DNA of 8,436 bases from Bifidobacterium breve (GTDB lineage: Bacteria > Actinomycetota > Acidimicrobiia > Acidimicrobiales > Ilumatobacteraceae), in contig CAMDER010000075.1 in assembly GCA_945896935.1 (NCBI GenBank), positions 1 through 8,436 on the forward strand. The letters run 5' to 3'. Below the pieces are notes generated by a model. The model searched no databases and was not told the DNA's origin. It was given only the letters and a program-made list of their open reading frames with translations. Of the stretch, positions 1-5,325 are shown piece after piece (the first letter of the stretch is position 1; each line of letters opens with the position of its first letter). The position numbers and the translations under genes are program-made.

Positions 1-359
1 GCAATGAGCAACATGCCAAGTACGAAAATCCACACCGATGGACTTGCTGCAGCAATCGTTGCTGCTCCAGATATTGCCAGCAGACCGCCGGCCATTGCGG
101 TACGGCGATGCATTCGATCAACGACTCGTCCAAGAATGGGTGAAATACCCATCACTATCTCGGTGATCATGAGTGCTAATCCAAGACGCGACAGACTGAT
201 CTGAAAATCATCCGAGATGCTCGCAAGAAATGGTGGGGCATAACGAAAACATGCGTTTGATGTCAGTCGCGCAATAGTCAGCGTTGAAACATGGCGACGA
301 GTCTCTTCAGAATACGAGTCGTCAAGAAACCGATCCGCAAAATACTTGTTGTTGCTCAT
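1..359 (-). CDS. MFS transporter, N-terminal part (cut by window edge)
   Basis: This is the first 119 codons of a major facilitator superfamily membrane transporter; the rest lies beyond position 1. I translated the minus strand by hand. After a polar start (MSNNKYFADRF) there is a helix around residues 26-47 (including RLTSNACFRYAPPF), one around 57-76, the cytoplasmic MFS motif A at 77-86 (G77-R-V-V-D81-R82-M-H-R85-R86), and hydrophobic helices at about 88-106 and 109 onward. The ATG overlaps the stop of the upstream metallopeptidase gene as ATGA, which sets the start and suggests translational coupling. It is the last visible gene of a three-gene minus-strand operon. The substrate cannot be told from this part; a drug or metabolite exporter is possible but unproven. 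Confidence 0.85.
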   Translation of the reverse strand, partial: MSNNKYFADRFLDDSYSEETRRHVSTLTIARLTSNACFRYAPPFLASISDDFQISLSRLGLALMITEIVMGISPILGRVVDRMHRRTAMAGGLLAISGAATIAAASPSVWIFVLGMLLI

Positions 360-967
360 GGGTTGACTTCGCCGCCAGAGTCAATGACATCAAAGTCATT
401 TTCTTCAGTGTTCTCGTTGTCGCCCGATTTGGCGATCAGATAACCAATGGCCCGTTCAGTCTTTTCGTAGCGGCGCGTGATCTCCCAAAAATCTGGACCG
501 TGCCCCGATACATGTAAGTGGGCTAATTCGTGAACGATCACGTAATCAAGAACCCATGAAGGAAATCCAACCAGGCGAGTTGACATGCGAATGCTCTTTG
601 TTGATGGCGTGCAGAGTCCCCACACCGATGTCAGATTTTCGGCCCATTCAATATCGTTCGGAGTATGTAACGAGTACCGCTTGGCGAGTATTCGCGCGCG
701 TTCGGTGAGATCAACTTCTTGTGTGGCGATTTTTCGTTTGAAGCGGCGCACCATTTCGGCGATATTGGTGGCTTCTTCGGCCTTGCTCATCCAACTCGGA
801 ATTGAAACGCGCAAGACATCGCCATGCATTTGGGCACTGACGGTGCGACGACGCTTTTTTGAACGAATGACTTCAACTTGAAATGGTTCGGCCTGAACTG
901 GGGAGTCGTCAAAAAGTTTGAGTTCAGAATTTTCTGATTCGGAATGATTGGTATTCATGTTGCTCAT
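356..967 (-). CDS. YgjP-like (M48-type) zinc metallopeptidase domain protein
   Basis: A 203-residue protein of the YgjP-like/DUF45 metallopeptidase family. The zinc site is clear: H146-E147-L-A-H150, with the downstream family signature G155-H156-G-P-D-F-W161. Upstream are the family's basic N-terminal block (about residues 33-44, RSKKRRRTVSAQ) and the segment W116-G...R127-M-S-T-R131-L, equivalent to the usual 'WGSC...IRLS..L' motif. Residues 1-28 and about 180-203 are acidic, low-complexity tails. No signal peptide or membrane segment is visible, so it is probably cytoplasmic. The gene overlaps both neighbours by ATGA: its start overlaps the histidine phosphatase stop and its stop overlaps the MFS start. 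The family has putative peptidase activity, but its physiological substrate is not established. The family call is secure; the role is unknown. Confidence 0.88.
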   Translation of the reverse strand: MSNMNTNHSESENSELKLFDDSPVQAEPFQVEVIRSKKRRRTVSAQMHGDVLRVSIPSWMSKAEEATNIAEMVRRFKRKIATQEVDLTERARILAKRYSLHTPNDIEWAENLTSVWGLCTPSTKSIRMSTRLVGFPSWVLDYVIVHELAHLHVSGHGPDFWEITRRYEKTERAIGYLIAKSGDNENTEENDFDVIDSGGEVNP

Positions 968-1605
968 TCGACTGCACCGGTGTTGCGCAGTTCATCGGCA
1001 ATGAGTTGCAACGGAAAGAGAAGTGATCCACATTTCCAACCGTCGGTGGGCGTGTGCTCAAACCACGAACCGGCCAAGTTGGGGAAACGCTGTTCACCGC
1101 CGCCGAGGTGTTCGTGCATCAGGCGCAACACACCTCCGTGCGAAATGACCAAAACACAACCGCCGGCATTTTGCGCAACGATGTCGTCAAGCGCGGCTTG
1201 GGCACGGGATGTCGTTGAGGCAACGGTTTCAAAATTGGGTGGACGGCGATCGGCCTCAAGGTAGCCCGGCCATTGCACACGAATTTCGTCTTGAGTCAGG
1301 CCCTGCCATTCACCGGCATCATTTTCTCGCCATTGAGGGTCAAGTCGGTGATCTGAACAGCCGATGACTGAGGCAATGGTTTGTCCCGTGACTCGAGCTC
1401 GCTCTAAATCGCTCGTCACGACGACGTCAAAAGTGGGGCATTCGGTGGCGATCAGCCCACCGGCGAGTTGGGCTTGTTCGAGACCGAGTGGGGTGAGCGG
1501 TGGATCGGCCTGGCCTTGCCAGCGACCAGTCGCGTTCCATGTGCTTTGGCCATGTCGCAGCACCAAGATCCGCGTCCGAAGTTGGTTGGAGGGTTCTGCG
1601 GGCAC
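964..1605 (-). CDS. Histidine phosphatase family protein (phosphoglycerate mutase-like)
   Basis: A 213-residue phosphohistidine-dependent phosphatase or mutase. The catalytic motif is L16-R17-H18-G19-Q-S-T-W-N, where H18 would be the phosphorylated histidine. R69 lies in the 'S-D-L-E-R-A' block, E94 of 'W-R-E-N-D-A-G-E-W-Q-G' is the likely proton donor, and H156 sits in the second motif S-H-G-G (155-158). Length and order fit single-domain cofactor-dependent phosphatases of the PhoE/CobC/GpmB type, but substrate cannot be read from sequence. The start is GTG at 1605. Upstream in-frame codons offer no ATG, GTG or TTG, and a TACCCT box lies 8 nt before it on the minus strand. There is no clear Shine-Dalgarno, so the transcript is probably leaderless. 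It is the first gene of the minus-strand operon. Confidence 0.9.
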   Translation of the reverse strand: MPAEPSNQLRTRILVLRHGQSTWNATGRWQGQADPPLTPLGLEQAQLAGGLIATECPTFDVVVTSDLERARVTGQTIASVIGCSDHRLDPQWRENDAGEWQGLTQDEIRVQWPGYLEADRRPPNFETVASTTSRAQAALDDIVAQNAGGCVLVISHGGVLRLMHEHLGGGEQRFPNLAGSWFEHTPTDGWKCGSLLFPLQLIADELRNTGAVE

Positions 1606-1613
1606 AACCCACG

Positions 1614-1619
1614 AGGGTA
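1614..1619 (-). promoter_or_regulatory. -10 box TACCCT for the minus-strand operon
   Basis: On the minus strand TACCCT matches the actinobacterial -10 pattern TANNNT. It ends 8 nt before the GTG of the histidine phosphatase gene, so transcription would begin at or next to the start codon. No convincing -35 box is visible. It lies in the 34-bp divergent gap, only 7 bp from the oppositely oriented box at 1627-1632. Confidence 0.45.
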
Positions 1620-1626
1620 GTGCGGG

Positions 1627-1632
1627 TACGCT
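1627..1632 (+). promoter_or_regulatory. -10 box TACGCT for the MoaD-like gene
   Basis: TACGCT matches TANNNT and ends 7 nt before the GTG at 1640, placing the transcript start at the start codon. The -35 region would fall inside the first codons of the divergent histidine phosphatase gene. Confidence 0.45.
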
Positions 1633-1639
1633 CGGCGAG

Positions 1640-1882
1640 GTGGCAACTCTGCGTCTCTTTGCTCAAGCCCGAGAAGTGGCCGGTACTTCGAGTGACACTG
1701 TCGATGGAGCCACCGTTGATGAAGTGATTGCCAACGCAGTCGCTCGTTATGGACAAAATTTTGCCAACCTGTTGCCGACTTGTCGAATTTGGCTGAATGG
1801 TGAAGCGGTACCTGCTTCGACCACTGTGAGCGACAAAGATGAAGTAGCGGTTTTGCCACCTGTCTCTGGAGGATGCCAATGA
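1640..1882 (+). CDS. MoaD/ThiS-family sulfur-carrier protein with GGCQ tail
   Basis: An 80-residue ubiquitin-fold sulfur carrier. The N-terminal beta strand 'TLRLFAQAREVAG' and the C-terminal 'DKDEVAVLPPVSGG' are typical of MoaD, the small subunit of molybdopterin synthase. MoaD and ThiS are adenylated and thiocarboxylated on a terminal Gly-Gly by a MoeB/ThiF-type E1 enzyme. Here G77-G78 is followed by C79-Q80, so the usual carboxy-terminal glycine is not exposed (see findings). The reading frame stays open further upstream, but the fold begins at this GTG, and no in-frame start codon lies in the 27 nt before it. No other molybdopterin genes are in the window, so MoaD, ThiS-like or CysO-like roles cannot be separated. 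Its last codons overlap the start of the next gene. Confidence 0.82.
   Translation: MATLRLFAQAREVAGTSSDTVDGATVDEVIANAVARYGQNFANLLPTCRIWLNGEAVPASTTVSDKDEVAVLPPVSGGCQ
1868..1872 (+). promoter_or_regulatory. Ribosome binding site GGAGG that decides the RsiG-like start
   Basis: GGAGG ends 6 nt before the ATG at 1879, an ideal spacing. It directly abuts an in-frame ATG at 1873 and lies 12 nt before one at 1885, so 1879 is the best start. The same bases encode the Gly-Gly of the upstream carrier protein (GGA GGA). The ATG at 1879 overlaps the upstream TGA as ATGA. Confidence 0.75.
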
Positions 1883-2394
1883 ATATGACAACGAATAATC
1901 CAGATCAACCATCTGGTGATCCGGCGGCGTTGTCGTTGCCCGATTTACGCGCCGAACGTGATGCGCAGCGCAAACACGAAGACGCGGTTTCGTTTGTGCG
2001 GCGCTTAGCTCAAGGTCGTCTTGACTTGGTCACTGCAGTGCGCCGACACAAGGCCGACGGTACGGGGGAAGTTTCGGTTGCCGAGATCGTTCGCTCGGGT
2101 GTCGGTCCTGCTCCAAGCACAGGTTCGGCGCGTCCGCCCCGAGATACCGAAGTCAGTGCCGATCATCCATTGTTGACCGAGTTTGATGCACTGTGCGATC
2201 AATTGGGCTTTGACAATATGGCCGACCTTGATGAAGCGGGCTTGCAGGCGCTTGAATCGGGTTTGAAGGCTTTTGAATCGCAGCAGTCGGAGATACGTCG
2301 GCAGTTGTTTGACCGTATTGATGCCTTAACCGCTGAATTGGTGCGGCGCTACCGCGATGGCGATGCCTCGGTTGACACCCTTTTGCAGAACTAG
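1879..2394 (+). CDS. RsiG-like protein with c-di-GMP-binding helix motif
   Basis: A 171-residue, mostly helical cytoplasmic protein. Residues 34-49 read E34-x3-S38-x2-R41-x3-Q45-x3-D49, exactly the E(X)3S(X)2R(X)3Q(X)3D signature of RsiG. RsiG is the actinobacterial anti-sigma factor that holds sigma WhiG when loaded with c-di-GMP. A second helix carries E133-x3-S137-x2-R140-x3-F144-x3-D148, the same spacing with Phe in place of Gln. The helices are separated by a Pro/Gly-rich linker (about 58-95) and an acidic helical segment (about 96-130), as expected for an antiparallel coiled-coil hairpin. The order and position of the two motifs support the RsiG family. That it binds c-di-GMP, and which sigma factor it controls, are inferences; no sigma factor gene is in the window. 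It is translationally coupled to the MoaD-like gene. Confidence 0.72.
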   Translation: MNMTTNNPDQPSGDPAALSLPDLRAERDAQRKHEDAVSFVRRLAQGRLDLVTAVRRHKADGTGEVSVAEIVRSGVGPAPSTGSARPPRDTEVSADHPLLTEFDALCDQLGFDNMADLDEAGLQALESGLKAFESQQSEIRRQLFDRIDALTAELVRRYRDGDASVDTLLQN

Positions 2395-2452
2395 AGCCAT
2401 CAACTTCAGTCCCTTCTTGGGGCACGCTCAGGCAAAGGTTGCCGAACGCCGA

Positions 2453-2458
2453 TAGTTT
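2453..2458 (+). promoter_or_regulatory. Possible -10 box TAGTTT for mshA
   Basis: TAGTTT matches TANNNT and ends 9 nt before the GTG start of mshA, the longest spacing among such boxes in this window. It lies in the 73-bp gap 2395-2467, which otherwise shows no clear terminator and no Shine-Dalgarno. Confidence 0.35.
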
Positions 2459-2467
2459 TCATCTCCT

Positions 2468-3679
2468 GTGACGCGTGTAGCCATGCTCTCTTTCCACACC
2501 TCGCCTTTGGCTCAGCCAGGGGTTGGTGATTCGGGCGGTATGAATGTGTACGTCCGTGAACTTGTTGCGGGCCTCGCACATGCCGGCGTTGAAGTCACTA
2601 CCTATACGCGCGAGTGGCGCAGTGGATTGCCACGAGAAGTTTTGGTTGAACCCAATCACCGCGTGGTTCATGTGCCAGCCGGCCGATTTGATTTGCCTAA
2701 AGAAGAACTTGAAGGCATGGTGCCCACGTTTACCGATTTTGTTTTGGACGATATTCGCCATGCCCACGCCGCCGATGTCGTGCACGCCAATTACTGGTTG
2801 TCGGGAGTGGCCGGACATTCGATTAAGCATGAACTTGATATTCCATTAGTGACGACCTTCCATACGTTGGCGCGAGTGAAGGCCGAGGGCGGCGACCCCG
2901 AACCCGAACGTCGCGAACGTGCCGAAGCACAAATCATTGGTTGTGCCGATGCGATTTGTGTGAGTTGTGATGAAGAAGAAGATCAGTTCCGTCGTTTGTA
3001 CGGAAATCCTCCTGGGTTAGTTGAAATTGTTGCGCCTGGTGTTGAACACGCTTTCTTTACACCTGGCGACAAGCGCGGCGCTCGTTTTGCGTTAGGTATG
3101 GGCGATGGCCCGGTGTTGTTATTCGTCGGTCGCATTCAGCCTCTCAAGGGTGTTGATATCGCGGTTCGCGCGTTGGCAGCACTAAATCGCCGCGATGCTT
3201 CGTTGTATGTCGTGGGTGGCGCGAGCGGAATGCAAGGCGACGCCGAAGTTGTACGCGTGAACGCGTTGATTAACGAACTTGGTCTTACCCAACAAGTGCA
3301 CTTTGTTGAACCACAGGCGCACCATATGTTGTCAACGTATTACCGCGCCGCCGATGCAGTGTGGGTACCAAGTCGTTCTGAAAGTTTTGGACTTGTTGCT
3401 CTTGAAGCAGCCGCCTGCGGAACTCCAGTGATTGCTAGTGCAGTTGGTGGACTGTTGTCATTGGTCGATCACGGTTTAACTGGTTACTTGGTTGCCGATC
3501 GTGATCCAGAGATGTTTGCGAAATACACCACCGAATTGTTGAACAATCCGGTGCTTGCAGCATCTATGAGTGCCGCCGCTGCAGAACGTGGTCGTCGTTA
3601 CACCTGGAGCTTTGCCGCCGCACGCTTACGTCGCGTGTATACCGACATCACATCGCGCGCCCTCGTGAATTGCTCGTGA
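2468..3679 (+). CDS. mshA: D-inositol-3-phosphate glycosyltransferase MshA
   Basis: MshA transfers GlcNAc from UDP-GlcNAc to 1D-myo-inositol 3-phosphate, the first step of mycothiol synthesis, in the cytoplasm. The 403-residue protein has the GT-B two-domain layout. The N-terminal acceptor domain opens with the family hallmark H10-T-S-P-L-A-Q-P-G18 ... G23-G-M-N-V-Y-V29. The C-terminal GT4 domain has G221-R222-I-Q-P-L-K227-G, which should contact the nucleotide diphosphate, and the EX7E motif E305-S-F-G-L-V-A-L-E313. The start is GTG at 2468, matching the usual N-terminus; an in-frame ATG at 2483 would cut into the first strand. No Shine-Dalgarno is seen, and a TAGTTT box upstream suggests a short or absent leader. 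Its stop overlaps the next gene as GTGA. The call is very secure. Confidence 0.96.
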   Translation: MTRVAMLSFHTSPLAQPGVGDSGGMNVYVRELVAGLAHAGVEVTTYTREWRSGLPREVLVEPNHRVVHVPAGRFDLPKEELEGMVPTFTDFVLDDIRHAHAADVVHANYWLSGVAGHSIKHELDIPLVTTFHTLARVKAEGGDPEPERRERAEAQIIGCADAICVSCDEEEDQFRRLYGNPPGLVEIVAPGVEHAFFTPGDKRGARFALGMGDGPVLLFVGRIQPLKGVDIAVRALAALNRRDASLYVVGGASGMQGDAEVVRVNALINELGLTQQVHFVEPQAHHMLSTYYRAADAVWVPSRSESFGLVALEAAACGTPVIASAVGGLLSLVDHGLTGYLVADRDPEMFAKYTTELLNNPVLAASMSAAAAERGRRYTWSFAAARLRRVYTDITSRALVNCS

Positions 3680-4149
3680 GCGATCTCTTTAACGATCCGT
3701 CACTAGCTGTCATCGAGCGTCAGATTGATGAGTGGTTAGCCAAATTGAAAATTGCCGACGATGTCATTTTGGCAATTGATCATGGCGATCCAGATCCGGC
3801 ATATCGCGCACGATGGTATGTGCGTATGAAGGGCGAGACCAAAGACTTCATCACGGTATGGCTCACGCTCGGTCAGCGCACCTTGCGTTACGAGACGTAC
3901 GTGATGCCCGCACCCGAAGAAAACATTGCCGAGTTCAACGAGAACTTGTTGCGTCGCAATGACAAGTTGATTGGTGTTCACTTTTCGTTGGGTCTTGAAG
4001 ACGCGGTGTATTTACGGGGCGAGTTAGCACTCTCAGGTCTTGCCGAATCAGAAGTCGATCGCATCGTGGGTTCTGTATATGCCCATGTCGAGCAATGCTT
4101 CCGGCCGCTGTTGTCTATTGGTTTTGCCACGCGTTTCAAGAACCAGTAG
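3676..4149 (+). CDS. YbjN domain-containing protein (mshA partner)
   Basis: A 157-residue soluble protein with a YbjN/type III secretion chaperone-like fold. An amphipathic N-terminal helix (about 8-25) is followed by alternating strands (about 30-85: 'YRARWYVRMKG', 'FITVWLTLGQRTLRYETYVMP') and C-terminal helices around 84-100 and 122-142. The family occurs directly downstream of mshA in many actinobacteria (Rv0487 after Rv0486 in Mycobacterium tuberculosis), and the same order here strengthens the call. I place the start at GTG 3676, which overlaps the mshA stop as GTGA; a TTG two codons earlier is the alternative. The biochemical function is unknown. A link to mycothiol or sugar metabolism is only implied by position. 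Confidence 0.85.
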   Translation: MSDLFNDPSLAVIERQIDEWLAKLKIADDVILAIDHGDPDPAYRARWYVRMKGETKDFITVWLTLGQRTLRYETYVMPAPEENIAEFNENLLRRNDKLIGVHFSLGLEDAVYLRGELALSGLAESEVDRIVGSVYAHVEQCFRPLLSIGFATRFKNQ

Positions 4150-4185
4150 TCGCCGTCAGGGCGTGGCGTCTTCCCACACTGCAGT

Positions 4186-4227
4186 GGTCTCGCTGGTGTT
4201 GATCGGGAAGTCGGCATCGGCGAGACC
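4186..4227. repeat. 8-bp inverted repeat upstream of proC
   Basis: GGTCTCGC at 4186-4193 is the exact inverse of GCGAGACC at 4220-4227, with 26 bp between. It lies in the 101-bp gap between the YbjN gene and proC, ending 11 bp before the proC -10 box. It could be a weak terminator arm or a regulator site; there is no T-run after it. Confidence 0.35.
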
Positions 4228-4238
4228 GCCAATCGGGT

Positions 4239-4244
4239 TAGCGT
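4239..4244 (+). promoter_or_regulatory. -10 box TAGCGT for proC
   Basis: TAGCGT matches TANNNT and ends 6 nt before the proC ATG, predicting a leaderless transcript. The intervening GAAGGT resembles a Shine-Dalgarno but sits only 1 nt from the ATG, too close to act as one. Confidence 0.5.
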
Positions 4245-4250
4245 GAAGGT

Positions 4251-5057
4251 ATGAGCAACACCTCGGGTTCTTCAACTCTGGCCATTATCGGTGGCGGAAA
4301 TATGGGCGCAGCTTTAGCGGGCGGCCTGTTGGCTTCGGGCTTCGTGTCTCCTACCGATTTGGTGATCGTCGAAGTGATTGCCGGTCGCCGTGAACAACTG
4401 ACCACGATGTTCCCCGGTGTCACGATTTCTCCGCTCATTACTCCGTGCGGCTCAGCAGTGATTGCGGTCAAGCCGCCCGATGTTCCCGCTGCTGCGCAAT
4501 CGGCGGTTACTGCTGGAGCGAGTCGAGTGTTGTCGATTGCCGCTGGTGTCACGATCAAGACTCTTGAAGCCGCGTGTGGATCTGGCATTGCTGTGATTCG
4601 CTCCATGCCCAATACGCCGGCGTTGGTCGGCGAAGGGGCCTCGGCAATTGCTGGTGGCGCGCACGCCAACGAGGTCGATATCGCCTGGGCCGAAGCGGTG
4701 CTTGGTTCGGTGGGTCTGGTTGTTCGGGTCCCCGAATCTCAACTCGATGTGGTGACTGGCTTGGCGGGCAGTGGTCCGGCCTATTTGTTCTTGGTGGCCG
4801 AAGCCCTGATGGACGCCGGCGTGGCATCAGGTTTGCCTCGGGCCACGGCAGAAATCTTGGTTCGTCAGTTATTCGTCGGGTCAGCCAAGTTGCTGGCCGA
4901 AGGCCAAGCCCCCGCTGACCTGCGAGCCAGCGTGACTTCTCCCGGTGGGACCACCGCGGCGGGTGTTGCGGTGCTTGAAACCGAGGCCGTTCGAGCCGCT
5001 TTCATTCAGGCCGTCACAGCCGCAACCGACCGCAGCCGTGAGTTGGGCAACCGTTAG
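4251..5057 (+). CDS. proC: Pyrroline-5-carboxylate reductase
   Basis: ProC reduces 1-pyrroline-5-carboxylate to L-proline with NAD(P)H, the last step of proline synthesis. The 268 residues match the family's usual length. The Rossmann nucleotide-binding loop is I13-G14-G-G-N-M-G19. It is followed by A-V-K-P (72-75), the conserved M119-P-N-T-P123, and in the C-terminal dimer/active-site domain S174-G-P-A-Y178 and S230-P-G-G-T-T235. The start is ATG 4251, preceded by a TAGCGT box at leaderless spacing. It appears to be transcribed alone: the gap upstream is 101 bp and a long non-coding stretch follows. Nothing is missing from the active site, and the assignment is secure. Confidence 0.96.
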   Translation: MSNTSGSSTLAIIGGGNMGAALAGGLLASGFVSPTDLVIVEVIAGRREQLTTMFPGVTISPLITPCGSAVIAVKPPDVPAAAQSAVTAGASRVLSIAAGVTIKTLEAACGSGIAVIRSMPNTPALVGEGASAIAGGAHANEVDIAWAEAVLGSVGLVVRVPESQLDVVTGLAGSGPAYLFLVAEALMDAGVASGLPRATAEILVRQLFVGSAKLLAEGQAPADLRASVTSPGGTTAAGVAVLETEAVRAAFIQAVTAATDRSRELGNR

Positions 5058-5084
5058 TACCTTGGTGAAACCCCCCGAAATAGG

Positions 5085-5111
5085 GCGGGAAATTTTGCAA
5101 AAAATCCCCGC
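5085..5111 (+). terminator. Imperfect hairpin downstream of proC, possible terminator
   Basis: GCGGG at 5085-5089 pairs with CCCGC at 5107-5111. Inside, after two mismatches, T5093-T5096 can pair with an A-run. It begins 28 nt after the proC stop. There is no strong U-tract after it, only AACAATTTT, so termination is uncertain. Confidence 0.3.
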
Positions 5112-5142
5112 AACAATTTTCACTTTTGGGGCGCCACGGGTC

Positions 5143-5148
5143 TAGGGT
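5143..5148 (+). promoter_or_regulatory. -10 box TAGGGT ahead of the candidate RNA
   Basis: TAGGGT would start transcription near 5155. The surrounding CTAGGGTATGTCACA is nearly the same as CTAGGGTTGTCACA at 6261-6274, the promoter of the microprotein gene, differing by one inserted A. A 5-bp dyad (GGTCA-ca-TGACC, 5157-5168) lies at the expected transcript start. Confidence 0.45.
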
Positions 5149-5154
5149 ATGTCA

Positions 5155-5259
5155 CAGGTCACATGACCGCTAGCTGAAGAGCTGGGAGACGCGCTCGAAA
5201 GAGCAGCGCCGACTGGGCCGGTGTCATCGGGGGGTTGACACCGGCCCTGTCGCATTTTT
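5155..5259 (+). ncRNA. Candidate structured RNA or 5' leader of the SAM hydrolase gene
   Basis: Three hairpins follow the promoter-like site at 5143. The first is 5170-5175 paired with 5180-5185 (GAAG loop, one U-G pair). The second is 5190-5196 paired with 5201-5208 (GAAA tetraloop, bulged A5205). The third is a perfect 12-bp stem, 5215-5226 with 5236-5247, closed by a 9-nt loop containing six Gs. A run of five Ts ends at 5259. No open reading frame in this stretch looks like a protein. It could be a stand-alone small RNA of about 105 nt, or the regulated leader of the gene starting near 5326. I do not recognise a known riboswitch consensus (glycine, SAM, ZTP, c-di-GMP and SRP RNA were considered). 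Exact ends are guesses. Confidence 0.42.
5215..5259 (+). terminator. 12-bp GC-rich hairpin with trailing T-run
   Basis: GGGCCGGTGTCA at 5215-5226 and its perfect inverse at 5236-5247 form a very stable stem around TCGGGGGGT. TTTTT follows at 5255-5259, but 7 nt after the stem rather than directly against it. It may terminate the upstream RNA or act as an attenuator before the SAM hydrolase gene. Confidence 0.45.
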
Positions 5260-5325
5260 GGGCCACGTTTTGAGCCCACGTTCTTGATCGCATGTTTCGA
5301 GTCATCCACTGACACACTGTCGTTC

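Larger units (their letters stand above)
5064..5242. repeat. Widely spaced inverted repeat (C6 tract against G6 loop)
   Basis: The segment 5064-5078 (GGTGAAACCCCCCGA) is complementary to 5227-5242. Ten bases pair perfectly (5069-5078 with 5227-5236), then there is a small 1x2 internal loop, then four more pairs (GGTG with CACC). The downstream partner is the G-rich loop and 3' arm of the hairpin at 5215-5247. In a transcript reading through from proC the two structures would compete. Confidence 0.4.

Noticed and set aside
4..967. Repeated ATGAGCAACA at 4, 350, 958 and 4251
   Set aside because: Three are start codons of genes beginning Met-Ser-Asn and one is a chance antisense match; flanking bases do not agree, so this is not a real repeat.
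1364..1639. Upstream extension of the MoaD-like frame to 172 residues
   Set aside because: The extra 92 residues overlap the histidine phosphatase gene in antisense and look non-coding, while the sulfur-carrier fold begins at the GTG at 1640.
1427..1912. Minus-strand open frames of 135-161 codons across the phosphatase/MoaD-like region
   Set aside because: They overlap three better-supported genes in other frames and have low-complexity, Arg/Ser/His-rich translations typical of out-of-frame reading.
4238..4669. Minus-strand open frame of 143 codons opposite the start of proC
   Set aside because: Ala/Pro/Thr-rich antisense translation of the proC Rossmann region with no family resemblance.
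5163..5177. Tiny upstream peptide (ATG ACC GCT AGC TGA) as a leader peptide
   Set aside because: Only four codons, no ribosome site, and no runs of a regulatory amino acid; likely chance.
5215..5247. Actinobacterial 6C RNA on the minus strand (hairpin loop with six Cs)
   Set aside because: 6C RNA has two neighbouring C-rich hairpin loops; only one loop here has six Cs, and the neighbouring minus-strand hairpins do not.
5155..5259. Known riboswitch classes (glycine, SAM-I, SAM-IV, ZTP, c-di-GMP-I) or SRP RNA
   Set aside because: Short resemblances (GGGAGAC...GCCGA to glycine; ACTGGGC to ZTP) lack the rest of each conserved core, and the SRP GGAAGG-type core is absent.
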